From: Brachypterus glaber
Lineage: Eukaryota > Arthropoda > Insecta > Coleoptera > Kateretidae
DNA length: 64,000 nt
Assembly (NCBI GenBank): GCA_958510825.1
Contig: OY294054.1
Location: forward strand, 13,715,390-13,779,389
Direction: 5' to 3'
In this document: in pieces, positions 1-10,505 of the stretch
How positions within the stretch are numbered: position 1 is the first letter of the stretch
Layout: the number at the start of each line of letters is the position of its first letter
The notes under the pieces: generated by a model
Databases searched by the model: none
What the model was told of the DNA's origin: nothing
The model's input: only the letters and a program-made list of their open reading frames with translations
Translations under genes and position numbers: made by a program

Positions 1-90
1 ATTTCAGGTTTCCTACATTTGCCAAATAATTAGATTTTGAGTTTTGAGTATTATTTAGCATCTGTAGGTAGTATAAAGCAATTTTAGATA

Positions 91-122
91 CCTTCCTACA
101 AATTCCTACAAATTCCTACAAA
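91..122. repeat. Short tandem repeat, 10-bp unit
   Basis: Three near-identical 10-bp units (AATTCCTACA) lie in a row, the first slightly changed. No gene is visible around it. The surrounding stretch from 1 to 340 is AT-rich with nothing else I recognise. Confidence 0.8.
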
Positions 123-341
123 TGCAAAATTTGTATATTTTGATGTTTTAAGCATTGTAGTAAATTGCAAAAGTGGTTTTAACAGTTGCAATAGGTTTTA
201 TACTTGTCCTACATTACAAATTCCCCTAATATTCTAATTATATTCATCGTAAATAAAAGTACGTCACACGGCAGTAGTACTGTTATAAAAAAGTATCATG
301 TATATTATGATTATAATAAGTTAAATGTTTTTTTCCCGTAG

Positions 342-437
342 TATATTATTTTATGTTAGATTTTTGGGGTATCGGGAGGTATTAAATTTTCTAATTTATT
401 ACCTTTCGATACTCAAAAACTTAACCTAAAATATTAT
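342..437. repeat. Imperfect inverted repeat (hairpin)
   Basis: The left arm, including GGGGTATCGGGAGGTATTAA, pairs with a right arm containing ATTACCTTTCGATACTC; the arms extend outward through TATTTTATGTTAGA and TTAACCTAAAATAT. Several mismatches suggest an old MITE or a small fold-back. No target duplication could be defined. Confidence 0.55.
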
Positions 438-506
438 GATTACAATTTGACCAATGTAACTGTTTACTATAATTTTAATGTGGATTTATCAGGTTCTGGC
501 ACGCAA

Positions 507-660
507 CGATTTATTTCTATTATGCTTAGCTTATTTTACAATAGTTATCGATTTTAGATATGCCAATTTAGAATTCTAGTCATTTGAACATAACCGTCAT
601 TAGTTCCATCTTTTAAACCGAAACATCAACCGATTTTAAGCTCTAATTTTCCATGCACAC
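507..660. repeat. Dispersed repeat, copy 1
   Basis: A stretch running from TTTTACAATAGTTATCG through GATATGCCAATTTAGAATTC to the ACCGATTTTAAGC region is repeated with divergence at 2190-2300, where the order of blocks is the same. Part of the block upstream of the second copy also recurs near 3845-3915 (TTCTGTTGCGGTAAAAGG). This is an unclassified interspersed repeat without coding capacity. Confidence 0.5.
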
Positions 661-750
661 AGAGAAATATATTGTTAGTTCAAGTATATCTTGCAAAAAT
701 CTTTAGTAGACGGCTATTACTGCAAACTCTCAAATTTAACCCTGTACAGT

Positions 751-765
751 ATGTGTGTGTGTGTG
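751..765. repeat. (TG)n microsatellite
   Basis: A short uninterrupted TG run. The open frame that spans it (672-926) has no recognisable domain and is treated as chance. The region 765-1260 shows nothing further that I can identify. Confidence 0.8.
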
Positions 766-1261
766 ACAATGGAAGTCACAGACTTATCATAATTTTATCT
801 GTCCGTCTGACAGAACACAAAATTAACTGTCAAAGAAGAAAAATATTTTCTTCAAAATTAGTTAATCACTCATTTAATAATTGTCACCATTTTTTATTTG
901 ATAATACACAGAAATACGAAAGCTAAAAGAATCAATTTTCATAAAATTATGCAGAGATAACTGTATTAGCGAATGCTCTTCATCTTTATCTAATATTTGG
1001 ACACCAATACTTAATGATTAAGTATTACGCGGTAACATAACTTTGCCCTCTTTTCAATAAAAAAGTTTTTTCCAAATTAACTTCTCTACACGTTTTCAAC
1101 AAAAAACGCCTTTTCCAAATTAATTTCTCTACAACTTTTTATTGTTACAGGTGTCTTTGTTTCAATTACCTCGAAATGACATATTTTGACATTTGTTATA
1201 TTTTGATTGATAAAGCCAAATATTGCACAAATTCTTTCAAAAACTAATAATTTTCTTTGAA

Positions 1262-1300
1262 AACGGGATCAGATTAGATCCCGAAACGTTAGAAGTTAAC
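1262..1300 (+). ncRNA. Hammerhead-like half motif (stem plus GAAAC)
   Basis: GGGATC and GATCCC form a 6-bp stem closed by AGATTA and followed at once by GAAACGTTAG. The same layout (stem followed by GAAACGTYRG) occurs in the palindromes at 12149, 23339 and 50113. The CTGAAGA half expected on the 5' side is degraded here. It is a sequence resemblance only; RNA activity is not shown. Confidence 0.3.
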
Positions 1301-2300
1301 TTTTGTTCAGTTTTTCGTTCTTTTTTAATTATTTTAACAATTTATCAAGAATTTTATCATAAAATCAAATTCTACAGTTATTTAAAAAAATGTAATTTGT
1401 TTTTCTAAAACACCCTGTACATAAAAACTGTGCGGTCGTAGCCCAAATCTGAAAAAAGATCCAGAATTAGGAGAAAAAATGCTTTAAGATAGGTTATGTC
1501 AGAAAAAAGTATGATTCAAAAATTTCATTTTGTGGGATAGTGTAATCCAACTTGAAGAATAGTGTTACCAAGTGAAATTTAGGAGCCCATAAAGTTTGTA
1601 TTTTGATTATTAAAGAATTAAGGAGTCTTAATGCCCAGTGTTCCCAAATGGGAACAATAGTGTTAACGAAAAATTGACGTACTCAAAAATAAACTTATTC
1701 GGTTCTAGTTTTTTTTAGAGCAGTTTCATATGCAAGTACCAAAAGTAAAACAACATACATATCTGTCTCAAAAAGACACTTTTGAGTCATTGATAGTAGG
1801 TATTAATAACTTCATGTACAATACACATGTTTTTTAATGTTGTTTAATAACCTGATAGATAATAAAATAATAATAAATAATTATTCTTTTGTTTCCTATT
1901 TTAACATTTTATTTTTAACGTTTCAAAACTTCTTTGCTAGACTTGCCTTCTTGTTAGCCTTGCACACAATATCAAAATTCTGATTTAACCTATATTGGTA
2001 CTGGAATTTTGCCTACCTATATCGATGCCCAGATTTTACCAACATTAGTAAAAATACTTTTCTTCAGGTCTTGGCATACAACCCAGGTATTCTCTTTTAA
2101 AATTCAGTAAATTTTGATTTTTAAATTGTAGATTTTGTTGCGGGTAAAAAGTATTGATTTTGAGTTTAAATATTTTATAAAGCGTGTTTTACAATATGGA
2201 TTTTGGATATACCAATTTACAATTCTAGATTTTAAACATAAACATTTTAAGTTTATCTTTTACTTGAACATCACCCGATTTAATCCCTAAAGTGATTTTT
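1301..2300. other. AT-rich stretch, no gene recognised
   Basis: No coding signature or RNA gene is visible. The only structure is the diverged second copy of the 507-660 repeat at about 2095-2300. The reading frames here are short, low in complexity and have no family resemblance. Confidence 0.5.
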
Positions 2301-2317
2301 CGTATCTATTATATACA

Positions 2318-2445
2318 GGGTGTTACGTCTTTCTTTGGAAGTAAAATATGTAAAATTATAATTCTGTGGAAGTAAAATATTTGAAATTATGTATAATACA
2401 GAGTGGCGCATAAGTCACGCATTGGTTCAAATAATTCATAACTTT
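2318..2445. mobile_element. Terminal sequences typical of mariner-like elements
   Basis: TACAGGGTGTTACG at 2318 and ATACAGAGTGGCGCATAAG near 2395 look like the outer ends of insect IS630/Tc1/mariner elements, many of which start with CAGGGTG. They sit just upstream of transposase relics in both orientations. The second may be the real 5' end of the relic starting there. No matching opposite end was located. Confidence 0.45.
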
Positions 2446-2555
2446 TTTATTTACAAATAAATTTAATATTTTCCTTCTGAGAAATAGACATATTATTTGG
2501 ACTTTTTTCACACTAGTTGCGGAAAATTTAGTCCTATAAATGACCGTCATTTTCG

Positions 2556-2725
2556 GCCTTACAAAAACGGACTCTTTTGAGAACATTTTCTATTACATTC
2601 CTAAGAATTTCTAGATGTAGTGCTCGGATTTTGTTTCGAATATTGGCTTTGAGTTCCTGCATTTTTTCTGGCTTATTAACGTAAACACTTTCCTTGAGAT
2701 ACCCCAATGAAGTAGTCTGGAGCTG
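2556..2725 (-). pseudogene. Mariner-family transposase C-terminal relic
   Basis: Read on the minus strand, this segment encodes a broken but recognisable C-terminal block: an APDYF motif, then a YLKESVYVNKPEKMQEL-like stretch and a basic helix ending NVIENVLKRV, as in insect IS630/Tc1/mariner transposases, where the final catalytic acidic region is followed by this helix. A frameshift separates APDYF from the rest. It points toward the opposite-strand relic at 2755-3020, so the two are arranged in inverted orientation. It is non-functional. The exact mariner subfamily cannot be named. Confidence 0.6.
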
Positions 2726-2754
2726 AAAATCCGCTTATTAAGCGTTCGCCAAAA

Positions 2755-3020
2755 ATGTTCCTCAAAAGTGCCATACGTTGTCGCCAAGCTGTTAAGGACC
2801 ATCCAGAGTTGTGGTTCCAGCAAGATGCAGCCACTTCACTGCCCGACAAAATTTAGCACTTTTGAGAAATATTTTTGGCAAACACTTAATAAGTAGATTT
2901 AATAGCCCGTCTGCTTTCTTTGGAGGTATCTCAGGGAAAGGCTATACGTAAACAAGCCAGAAACGATCCAATACCCGATAAGAAATTCGAGAACTACAGC
3001 CAAAAATTCTTAGGAATGTA
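2755..3020 (+). pseudogene. Mariner-family transposase relic with WFQQD motif
   Basis: The plus strand encodes a decayed transposase piece: a DHPELWFQQDAA block, matching the second catalytic aspartate region (WFQQDGA) of IS630/Tc1/mariner enzymes, followed after stops by a damaged FFGGISGKGYT..NKPE region equivalent to the WGYLK..VYVNKP motif. The spacing between the two blocks is about what the DDE/D catalytic core requires. Stops and frameshifts rule out activity. It lies in opposite orientation to the similar piece at 2556-2725. Confidence 0.6.
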
Positions 3021-3454
3021 TGTATAAATTGAAATTTTAAGACTTTCAGTTTTGAAATTTTCAAGTCGATATACAGCACAAATTAATAGAAATGCACTTT
3101 TTTGGAATTTAGGGGTAATTTCGGGAACTTGTCGGCACGGGTTAGAAACTTTTGATCAGGCTAAGATTTTGTAGGCTTATTTTTGTACTTAAAAAGAAAA
3201 AAAATAGATATTAAGGTTTTTAAATTTTATAAAATTACTAACACTAGGGCTGGTTTTATACGAATTTTATCGATATTTGCGTGATTTTAGAGTTTTTAGG
3301 GCCCTAAAACTACCACTTAGGGTTGTCTCTATAAATTTTTACTTTAAGTGCGTTCTAACCACGCCACATAGAAAAGGTTAAGTAAATAGAAAATGTTTTT
3401 TACCACCCTAATGAGGCAACACAATGCAGATTTTAAGGCAGATTTTCGAAGAGC

Positions 3455-3665
3455 GAATAGTATCGAAACATTCGGTTTTTTATTGTCCTTCACGATCGCC
3501 TGATTTGACAGCACCGGACTTTTTTCTTTGAGGCTGTCTGAAGGATCGGGTGTATGTCAACAAGCCCAACAGCTTAAGCCAGACGTTAAGGGCCGTGATG
3601 GAAAATGTCGTGAAAAGAGCCCGTGCTTGCGAAGCGGAAAATGGTTGTTATTTAAAATACATGAG
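3455..3665 (+). pseudogene. Second mariner-type transposase C-terminal relic
   Basis: The plus strand reads SPSRSPDLTAPDFFL, a stop in place of the expected tryptophan, then GCLKDRVYVNKPNSLSQTL and a helix MENVVKRARACEAENG. This is the standard C-terminal end of a DDE/D IS630/Tc1/mariner transposase (the SPDL..DFFLWG catalytic block and the following helix). It is better preserved than the neighbouring relics, so it probably belongs to a separate copy. The in-frame stop and lack of an N-terminal domain make it a pseudogene. Confidence 0.7.
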
Positions 3666-3844
3666 TTTGGATGCATAATTAAAAAAAAATCCATTTCTTT
3701 TAAAAAATAAACAAAAAAACTGACAAACAAAAATATACATAAATTTAGTATATTAACAAATTCTTAGTGTAGGAAAGAAGAGAGAGAGGGGATCATAGTG
3801 TGACGTCATTTATGTACAATCTCCTATATTTTTCTAACAATTGA

Positions 3845-3915
3845 ATAAATTTTGGCTTGCAAATGATATAGATTCTGTTGCGGTAAAAGGTATTGACTGT
3901 AAAGTTAAATCTTTT
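3845..3915. repeat. Third partial copy of dispersed repeat
   Basis: The block around GATTCTGTTGCGGTAAAAGG resembles 2125-2165 (GATTTTGTTGCGGGTAAAAA). It is short and diverged. The rest of 3666-4076 is AT-rich and shows nothing else. Confidence 0.4.
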
Positions 3916-4344
3916 CCAGAGGAAAGTGTAAATTGAATTCACAGGTGTGTTTAAAATTTTCTTTAAAACAAAGATGCGTTCGATTCAGAGCCGTAATAAG
4001 CTTAATAATATTGGATTTAAAGCAACGGAATGAAAACAGGTATAAAAAGAAATATATTTCCTTTTAGAGTGGTCCTTAAAAAAGTCACTTTATAAATTCG
4101 AAAAGAAAATAAATAGCGCCATGGAATAAAAGTACTGCTGTCAAGTAAGAATACATCAACCTATTGTTCATATAAAAAAATTTAAAAACTAAATATGTTT
4201 TTACTGAAAACTAGCCAGGCTCGGGGCCTTTTCTAAAAAATCAAGCAGATTTGGCGGGAAGGAGAGTAATCTAGCTGGTTAGGGCCAAGAAGCCTAGTTG
4301 TCAGGCCTAGAGTCTACCCGACAAGTACTATTTCAAAACACGAT

Positions 4345-4440
4345 AAATTTTTAATTTTTTTATAAATTACATGTTTGTTTAACCTCGTACTACTCTACTT
4401 AATTAAGCATCCCTTAAGTCCATGACTTGTATGGGATATA
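4345..4440 (-). mobile_element. SINE 3' end fragment
   Basis: In reverse complement the segment runs through CTTAAGGGATGCTTAATTAAG, then ACGAGGTTAAACAAACATG and a short TGTAA tail. The same order appears at the 3' end of the SINE at 30482-30755 and in reverse at 47226-47690. The tRNA-like head is missing, so this is a 5'-truncated copy. Confidence 0.7.
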
Positions 4441-5158
4441 AGTTTTTAAGTATAAATATCTCAGCTTCCTGTGCATCAAATTTAAAGTGTTAGCCACCGT
4501 TTCACAGGAGGTGTGTTTTATCACCCTTAAACAACTGGCAGAAACCAACAAGGTTTCCTTGATGTTGGTGCCAGGACACGAGGGTGTTGAAGGCAATGAG
4601 GCTGCGGACTCTCTCGCGAGAGAGGGAGCATGCACTAAATTTATTGGCCCTGAACCTTTCTGTGGCTTTAACAAAAGCCATCAGGTAGAGGCAATTAAGG
4701 AATGGGAAACCAAAATCAAAACTCGATATTGGAAAGACCAAAACTTAAGACAGACCAAAAAATTCATAAAATATGAACCTGAAGGAACAAGAAAGTTACT
4801 CGATCTCAGTAAGGCGGATCTAAAAACCTATACAGCGGAAAATGGGAAAATCTGAAATCGACATTTGCCGTCTATGCTCAGAAGCACCAGAAACGGCCGA
4901 ACACATTATGTGCTTCTGCGAAGCCATCGCTCGCAAAAGGCTACCATATCTAGAACAGGTATACCCTGCAGATATATCCCAAGTAGCCCCCCTTAAAAAC
5001 TCTTAGGCTTTTTTGGAAGCCTAAAGTTTGATGTGAACTAAATTGCAAAGGGGATTCACAATGGATCTCATTGGTCGCAGCGATTTGAAAGGCAGTACCT
5101 TGCCTCACAACCCCACTTATATTGTATTGTATTGAATTGTATTGTATCACTAGGTGTC
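4440..5158 (+). pseudogene. LINE ORF2 3' end: RNase H and zinc finger, with tandem tail
   Basis: The main open frame (4487-4855) contains VPGHEGVEGNEAADSLAREG, the C-terminal catalytic block of an RNase H domain of the kind carried by I- and Jockey-group LINEs. A one-base frameshift at about 4853 moves the reading into the next frame, which encodes a CCHC-type finger (CRLC...HIMCFC). Past the stop codons is a short 3' region (GGGGATTCACAATGGATCTC) and a tandem (TTGTA)n-like tail at about 5118-5150. It is a 5'-truncated, decayed copy. It sits within the TIR element 4077-5633. The exact clade is uncertain. Confidence 0.75.
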
Positions 5159-5639
5159 TTAATAAAATTAATTCAGGTCCCCTTTCCTTAACACAAAACT
5201 TTTGTTCGTTGAGAGTGGTCATTCACATCAAATACGTGTTATTCTTAGGGATCTCGATGATTACCTTCCTATCTCTTCTCGCTAAAGTCCCGATATTCTG
5301 TTGGTGGGTCTTACGCGTCGAAATATCCCCACAGTTAGGCAGGACAGCGTTTTATTACTGAGAATGATTTTTTATTTCCACAACTTGTGTGTAGACATCT
5401 TATTAAAAACTTTTAAGTAATAGGTGTATTAAAGGTACAAAAAATCAAGAATAGAGATGTCCTGATTCTGGATCAAGAGTGTACACGACGACGAAACACT
5501 TGTCTTGCCCTGATTTTTCTTGGAAATGGAGACTAAACAAGAAGAGAAATCTCGGTTTCTCTTTTCTTGTGAAATCATGTTTATTCTATCACAAAATATA
5601 GAAGTACTCACTTTCTTTCTCTAAGGACCACTCTAATAT

Positions 5640-6000
5640 ACATATTCAATATACAATCAGTGTATGGAAAAATATTCTTTTTAAGTTTTATTTTAAATTC
5701 ACAGTTTCATTTCAGCAACGATATTTTTCAATATGGGAACTAGTTTTCTTTTATATTATATATGATCCTTTTATATTAATCAAAAATATATAGATTTTAT
5801 ATGTCACAATTCATAATATTTTACATAGTTCAGTCGTAACATTTTTATAGTGTAAAAAATTAATGGCGCATTTTTTTTGTAAAATGTCTTTGTTTGATCC
5901 ATATTTCACATCCAATTGCAAAATTTCTGGCATATTTTTCACAAGAATCAAATGAACACATATTTTCCACTTCAAAGAACAGTAATTAAAATAATAGGAA
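5640..6000. other. AT-rich stretch, nothing recognised
   Basis: No open frame of note, inverted repeat or element end could be supported. Confidence 0.5.
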
Positions 6001-6002
6001 AC

Positions 6003-6160
6003 AGTATATTAAGCACCGAGTACGCGAACCTAGTTTTTAGTGCACGAGAGTGCGTTTTTTTTAAGAGGCGCAGCCGAGTAAACTGGTTGTTTTAGTCCCG
6101 CAGCATGAATGTTTTCAGAGCGCATCGGAGCGCAGCGGTAACTTGTCATATATCAACATA
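6003..6160. repeat. Dispersed repeat with GC-rich head, shared with 61322-61357
   Basis: GCACCGAGTACGCGAACCTA followed by GTTTTTAG is found in reverse complement at 61322-61357. The neighbouring GAGGCGCAGCCGAG also resembles GAGGCGTAGCC near 13030 and GAGGCGCAGCC near 56930. The block is locally richer in CG than its surroundings. It is an unclassified interspersed repeat. Confidence 0.55.
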
Positions 6161-6228
6161 TGTTTTTTTTTGTTCATTTTTTGGTTTGTTTTTGGGTTAC
6201 GCATATGTCAAATTTCAATTTTATATGG

Positions 6229-6550
6229 TTGTTAACTTCTGCTACCTAAAACTTTGAAACATCCCACTTTCATCCCTTGGTCGGAAACTGTCTTGTGACT
6301 AACTTCACATAGATATGTCAAAAATTTAAATACATTAAAATGTTTTGGAGAAAGTAGTTTTGAGTATTTATTTTTATAAAATATCGTCAGATACACATTT
6401 AAATTACATTATTTTCGAATTTCTAAAATATATTAAATTTACAACCAATTTAATTGTCATTTCTAAAAGTTATTTTTTATATTATTTTCTTGGAGATCGC
6501 CATCTATACATGCAATGATAAAGCAAAAATATGTAACTAACTTCGCCAAA
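6229..6550. repeat. Interspersed repeat, empty-site copy
   Basis: This block matches 30065-30310 and continues at 30756-30830 with the same order of landmarks (CATCCCTTGGTCGGAAACTG, ACAACCAATTTAA, GGAGATCGCCATCTATACAT). The second copy carries about 445 extra bases including a SINE between TTCTGAAAG and the GGAGATCGCC block; this copy lacks them at about 6469-6489. It therefore shows the pre-insertion arrangement. Confidence 0.75.
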
Positions 6551-6719
6551 AAGTTTTGTTGTGAAAAATTAAATACACAATTATGAAAAAAAAATAGGTA
6601 GAATTGGAACTTTTAATTTTTCCTTCTTAAATTAGCAGACCGCGGGGCTATGCCGCTTGGTCAGCTAACTTTCCCTCAGGAAATAAAATATTTTCCACCT
6701 CTGTATGTAATATACTATT

Positions 6720-7370
6720 TATCTTTGCAGTGTATTCATGTTATGTCCTGAAAAGTATTGTTTCATTTTTACATCGGTATTTAGAACTTGTCAAAGAATA
6801 CACTATTTTGAGTTATTTATAACCAGAAAGTGTTGCGATTATTATTGGATAAAATGGAAAAAAGGACAGCAGTAAAAACAACAGTATTAAAGTTTCGTGT
6901 AAAAATAGGTCACAAATATTTTAGGATAAAGATACCAATCACACTCCATGGAACTTTTTAAAAATATAATCCTGGGTAAAATCTTGATGAAATTTGCGAC
7001 AAAAGATTTCAGCGTTATTGGCTATCATATAAGTTTAAAATATGTTTTCTAGTTACATATAACACAGGGGCACAGAATTTTGCTGAATTTAGCTATTTTT
7101 AAATAATTTTGACCTGCTGCCCGGGAAACCAAAATACGTCTTTTTGACGTCAATTATTGGGCACTAACTGACTGACATGACGTCATATTATGACATGGTT
7201 AGAATTTAAATGTCAACAGTTTCAATATAAATCAACCAATTAACGTCGACTATTTAACTTTGCGGCCTAGGCCGAAAAATTAAACTTTTCTTACAGGTTT
7301 GTTGTAAAAAAAGTGGCGCTTTTAGATATAAACAAGAAAAAAATCGTTTTTTTTTAAATTTTATTTTGAT
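6720..7370. other. AT-rich stretch, nothing recognised
   Basis: No gene, element end or strong repeat was found, apart from a CG-containing patch near 7110-7190 (several TGACGTCA-like words). Confidence 0.45.
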
Positions 7371-7599
7371 TTTTTTTACTTTATTTTTTTTAAAATTATT
7401 ATAAGTTTTTTATTTCTAAGTTTAAAACAATCAAAATTCGCAAATATTTCAAAGCGCACATTGCATATAACTAAAAGCTTAACAAAAAAGTGGGAAAGGT
7501 AAATATAGAGTGTTAAAATAGATATATTAAAGAACATTTTCTGAAAATTTGAAAAAAATTGGGGGTTGGGTTTTGAGAAAATTTGAGTTTTAGCTTTTG

Positions 7600-8035
7600 T
7601 TAAATATCTCAAAAAATAAAAGACAATCGAATGAAAAATTGGTTTCATATGCAGAAAAAGATGTTTTTTAACTGGTGAAAACCTTTTTTTAAATATCTCA
7701 AATCGTTTTTAAGTTATTAAACTTCAAAGTTTGAAATTTTTGTGAAAACTTTTTTATCGAAAAAATTAAAAAAACCATAAGTAGGCCTTTTTGGGGAAAA
7801 TCTTTTCTGGTGTGATATAGAACCCATAAATCAAATAACAGTCAAATCCGTGACCATCGTGCAGTTAGCATTTCCTGAATTGACAGGGAAATGCCTTTTT
7901 GTTTTTTCTTGTAAAATTTTTAAAAAAAGTAAAAAAATCGTATCTCACAAAGTAGACGATTTTGGGAGAAAATCCTCTAGGGGATCTTTTCTAGTATCAT
8001 ACAGAACCCATACACCAAATTACAAATCATGACGA
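7600..8035. repeat. Imperfect direct duplication
   Basis: A segment around 7770-7845 (GTAGGCCTTTTTGGGGAAAA ... AGAACCCATAAATCAAAT) recurs with changes at about 7952-8028 (GTAGACGATTTTGGGAGAAA ... AGAACCCATACACCAAAT), each preceded by similar runs ending in an AAAAAA-rich stretch. The unit is about 180 bp. No coding potential is evident. Confidence 0.5.
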
Positions 8036-8039
8036 AAAT

Positions 8040-8543
8040 AATTTAAAAAAAATTGTAAAAAAAAAACAATACCTGCCAAGAATTTGTTGCTGTTTTTACT
8101 AAAAAAATATAATTTTTGCGGATAGTTACGTCAAATTTTGTTTTAAATTATGCATACTTTTATGTAAAATACATAATTTATATTGCAAAAACTGTTTGAG
8201 TTTAATATCAAAACAAAAATGTTATTTTATAAATTACTAAAGGTAAACAAACAAATATTAACAAAATTCATGGTGGCGTGTTTACTGCTAATACAAATTT
8301 CAGTGTTCAATATTTTGGTAGCATTTATTTTAACAATTTCAACATTTTTCATTATGTGCCATGGTTATATTTCATCTAATTATTATTTGGATAGAGTCCA
8401 AATTATACACAAACATATGAATGTATGTAAAAAAATGCTATTTAACCTACTTTGAAAATTATATGCGGCACCGCGATTTTGTTTTCCCCCGTATTAATGT
8501 TGTTTGATAGTGTCTGAATCACTATCGAAAATCTGAGTAGCTC
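8040..8543. other. AT-rich stretch, no supported gene
   Basis: A 90-codon open frame at 8183-8455 has one hydrophobic stretch but starts in low-complexity DNA and has no recognisable domain, so I do not call it. A small hairpin (GATAGTGTCTGAATCACTATC) lies at about 8506-8526. Confidence 0.45.
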
Positions 8544-8584
8544 CATAGGTTGGTGGTGCAAGTATGTTTGGTGGCTTGGGAGTA
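8544..8584. repeat. Left long direct repeat flanking palindrome
   Basis: The 41 bases starting CATAGGTTGGTGGTGCAAG and ending GGCTTGGGAGTA recur in the same orientation at 9947-9983, differing by a 4-bp indel and one substitution. The two copies abut the two ends of a 1.36-kb palindrome exactly. Confidence 0.8.
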
Positions 8585-9946
8585 TAGACCAGGCGGTATC
8601 TGTTTTAGGATGGGTGAATCGGATACGATTCTATATTTTTGGATAAATGGGTCCAGAATATCACTAGAAATGATAATATTACTATGCGCATAAAATAAAC
8701 CGTGGGCTTCACTTTTTATTTAAAAAAATGTTGCAAAATCGACAAAAATATAATTTTTTTGTCCTTTTCGTGCATATATCTCTGGAACTGTTCATTTTAG
8801 ACAAATTTTGAAAAGGAAAACAATTTTCGTAATTGACTTTTATATATAATAAAGTTGGTTGCAAATCGAAAAAATAATTATTACTATTGCAAAAATAGTA
8901 AAAATCACAAAAAAAGGGGGAGAAAATTCGATTTTTTTTGGATTTTTTTTCGGATACTTAAAGTATACGTATGACCTTCAAAATTGGCCCAAGAAAAGTG
9001 CATGGTGTGCTAAATCATCACACCAAATTTCATCAAAATCGGTCTGATAGTTTTTGCACAATAATTTTTCAATCCAGATTAAAAAAAAATCAATTTTTCA
9101 AAATTATGCAAAATTGAACATAAAGCCCTTAGATACTTGAAAATTTAAACACTTATAGAAGGGAGCTTAAACTTCCAAATGATTTTTAAAAAACTGAAAT
9201 ACGTTAATTAGGAGAGCCTAGGCTGTTTTTACATCTAAAAATTCATAAAGTTATTCTAATTGTTTATAAGCGCAAAAATTCGATAAATGTTTAAACAACT
9301 GCGAAGGCTCTCCTAATTAACGGATTTAAATTTTTCAAACATCATTTAAAAGTTTGAGCTCTCTTCTATAAGTGATTAAATTTTCAAGTATCTAAGGGCT
9401 TTATGTTCAATTTTGCATAATTTTGAAAATTTGCAAATTTTTTTTTAATCTGAATTGCAAAATTATTGTGCAAAAACTATCAGACCAATTTTGATGAAAT
9501 TTGGTGTGTTGATTTAGCACACCATATAGTTTTCTTGGGTCAATTTTGAAGGTCCTACGCATACTTTATGTATCCGAAAAAAAAATCCCAAAAAACTCGA
9601 TTTTTCTAACCCTTTTTTGTAATATTTACTATTTTTGCAATAATAATATTTTTTTTTTGATTAGCAACCAATTTTATTATATATAAAATTCAATTACAAA
9701 ACTTTTTTTCCTCTTCAATATTTTTATGAAATGAAAAGATCCATAGATATATGCACGAAAAGGAGAAAAAAACAACATGAAAATTTTATCGATTTTGCAA
9801 CATTTTGTTAAATAAAAAGTGAAGCCCACGGTTTATTTTATGCGCATAGTAAAATTATCATTTCTAGTGATATTCTGGACCCATTTATCCAAAAATATAG
9901 AATCATATACGATTCACCCATCCTAAAACAGATACGGCCTGGTCTA
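8585..9946. mobile_element. Long palindromic (fold-back) element
   Basis: The ends are TAGACCAGGC and GCCTGGTCTA, and the arms can be followed inward for about 640 bases each with moderate divergence (for example GAAGCCCACGG against CCGTGGGCTTC, and GGAGAGCC against GGCTCTCC) to a loop of about 90 bases near 9220-9307. It holds no open frame. The transcript of either strand could fold into one long hairpin. The flanking repeats of 37-41 bp are longer than a usual cut-and-paste target duplication. Confidence 0.85.
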
Positions 9947-9983
9947 CATAGGTGGTTCAAGTATGTTTGGTGGCTTGGGAGTA
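9947..9983. repeat. Right long direct repeat flanking palindrome
   Basis: This is the second copy of the sequence at 8544-8584; see that entry. It passes directly into the unclassified segment that follows. Confidence 0.8.
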
Positions 9984-10380
9984 CGGCAACGGCGAAAGTG
10001 AATATAATTAACGATAAATATGTCTTTCCTACCTTGTATCCAGCTTTGAGAGATCATCCAAAAGTTGCATTGGTGATGAGGGCCCTCGGTATTACGCGTA
10101 AACCAAAATGCACATAAAAGCGATATAATGGCGAACGCGTGGTTAAGCACTAACGGCGTTTAATATAAGCGAAGCGACAGCACACTCTCCGCGTCGTGAG
10201 TAAAGCCGTACTGATGTGTCTTCCTTAGTGCAGGGTGTGGGAAAAGACAGAAAGAGACAAATATATTGGCGGCAAAAGATAATTGCATGAGTAAAGATCA
10301 AAAAAGTCGCGTATTGCCAAATTAGAACCTCCAATAAAAGTAAAATTTACTTTTTAAGGAAAATAAATAATAATAACACT
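9984..10380. other. Unclassified higher-GC segment
   Basis: This segment has more CG dinucleotides and balanced composition than its neighbours. A plus-strand frame encodes a short stretch YPALRDHPKVALVMRALGI before stop codons, which I cannot assign to a family. It may be a worn piece of a coding element or a gene fragment. Nothing else supports a gene. Confidence 0.3.
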
Positions 10381-10505
10381 GCTCTGCTAAAAAAGATTTT
10401 TTTTTATTTGCCGGGGAGCTTTTAGTTACCTATATTTGATGTGCTGATTTCGGAACCATTTTCCGTTTTTCTCGATTAGCTCGTTTTTTTGAGATATAGC
10501 GCACA

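Larger units (their letters stand above)
4077..5633. mobile_element. TIR element (GAGTGGTCCTTA) enclosing a SINE tail and a LINE 3' end
   Basis: GAGTGGTCCTTA at 4077-4088 is matched in inverse orientation by TAAGGACCACTC ending at 5633. Both outer edges are flanked by TA, as in Tc1/mariner-type insertions. Between the ends lie a reversed SINE 3' piece (about 4345-4440) and a LINE RNase H fragment (4440-5158), which look like later insertions. No transposase is visible, so this would be a non-autonomous element. Confidence 0.55.

Noticed and set aside
8183..8455. 90-codon frame with a hydrophobic segment
   Set aside because: AT-rich chance frame, no homologous pattern, no promoter or splice context.
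9984..10380. Host gene exon
   Set aside because: A short open stretch of balanced composition without splice-linked neighbours or recognised family is not enough.
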